Source: Nitrososphaerota archaeon (GTDB lineage Archaea; Thermoproteota; Nitrososphaeria; Nitrososphaerales; Gagatemarchaeaceae). From it: 5,347 bases of DNA. Below the pieces are notes generated by a model, which was given only the letters and a program-made list of their open reading frames with translations, ran no database searches and was not told the origin of the DNA. Position numbers and translations under genes: made by a program. The DNA is taken from contig VBPQ01000096.1 in the NCBI GenBank assembly GCA_005877185.1, forward strand, positions 1 through 5,347. The letters run 5' to 3'. This document shows positions 5,121 through 5,347 of the stretch, one piece after another. The first letter of the stretch is position 1, and every line of letters starts with the position of its first letter.

Positions 5121-5347
5121 GGTCGCTCGCTAGGAGTCCTTTGTTTTTTCTGGCCTCCTCCCCCAAGGTGCGGTGAGTCACCGCTCCATAGTCGTGGCCG
5201 GGGTAGATGACTGTCCTGTGGGGAAGCTTCATAATCGAGCCGTGAAGACTCGCGAACAACTTCTCTGCAGAACCACCCGGTAGGTCCGTTCTACCCCAAC
5301 CTCCGATGAACAGGGTGTCGCCCGTCAAGAGGTTTTTCCCGTCGTAG
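5092..5347 (-). CDS. Metallo-beta-lactamase-fold hydrolase, glyoxalase II/ETHE1-like, C-terminal part (5' end outside window)
   Basis: Eighty-four C-terminal residues are visible; the HxHxDH metal motif and start codon lie beyond the right edge. The segment has TGDTLFIGGWGRTDLPGG (from residue 8), with Asp10 as the metal-bridging aspartate, and VIYPGHDYG (46-54), with His51 as the last metal-ligand histidine. The THRTLGEEARKN that follows matches the TxxxEExxN helix of the family. Members hydrolyse glutathione or other thiol thioesters, or act as persulfide dioxygenases like ETHE1. The GRTDLPGG sequence is shared by many uncharacterised archaeal members, so the substrate is unknown. A TTG within this frame at 5328 is internal, not the start. 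The gene converges with the dehydratase, and the last 29 bases of both coding regions overlap. Confidence 0.85.
   Translation of the reverse strand, partial: YDGKNLLTGDTLFIGGWGRTDLPGGSAEKLFASLHGSIMKLPHRTVIYPGHDYGAVTHRTLGEEARKNKGLLASDLKSFLRLSA
5140..5149 (+). terminator. T-rich tract, likely terminator of the fen1-pcm-dehydratase operon
   Basis: TTTGTTTTTT lies about 20 bases after the dehydratase stop and is the longest T-run in the window. Archaeal RNA polymerase ends transcription at such tracts without needing a hairpin. It lies inside the opposite-strand hydrolase gene, where the same bases encode Lys-Asn-Lys, so the run may simply reflect that protein's codons. Confidence 0.4.

Overview
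The window looks like a piece of an archaeal chromosome of the TACK type, possibly a GC-rich, non-ammonia-oxidising member of the Nitrososphaerota/Thermoproteota; the phylum is a guess. The archaeal assignment is firm. It rests on a short archaeal EF-1beta beside its four-CxxC zinc-ribbon partner, an archaeal FEN1 with all seven metal-binding acidic residues, a geranylgeranyl-reductase-family flavoprotein, and AT-rich TATA boxes placed so that several transcripts should be nearly leaderless. There is no sign of a mobile element, CRISPR array, tRNA or rRNA.

Layout. (1) 2-769, +: the C-terminal part of a FAD-dependent geranylgeranyl-reductase-like protein, cut by the left edge. (2) 770-1027: a gene-poor spacer with two very short, doubtful ORFs and a weak promoter. 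(3) 1028-1459, +: a small protein with an N-terminal membrane anchor and a compact PD-(D/E)xK-like domain related to archaeal 'Holliday junction resolvase-related' proteins. (4) 1499-1977, -: a two-gene translation module, zinc ribbon then aEF1beta, convergent with (3). (5) 1978-2169: a divergent promoter region with a perfect 8-bp inverted repeat between two TATA boxes. (6) 2170-2415, +: a small winged-helix-like protein. (7) 2453-5120, +: a tightly packed operon of fen1, pcm (protein-L-isoaspartate methyltransferase) and a threonine/serine dehydratase. (8) 5092-5347, -: the C-terminal end of a glyoxalase II/ETHE1-like metallo-beta-lactamase-fold hydrolase, whose 3' end overlaps the dehydratase by 29 bases.

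How the genes fit together. Most of the window is core housekeeping: aEF1beta with the zinc ribbon (translation), FEN1 (Okazaki fragment and repair flap removal) and Pcm (protein damage repair). The dehydratase joins this operon by translational coupling. Both internal junctions use a non-ATG 'NTGA' stop/start overlap (TTGA, then CTGA), and the dehydratase has no canonical start codon that would keep its catalytic lysine. The points most worth a second look are that apparent CTG start, the degenerate PCNA-binding tail of FEN1, the membrane-tethered nuclease-like protein and the inverted repeat between the divergent promoters. I did not find a convincing new multi-gene system.
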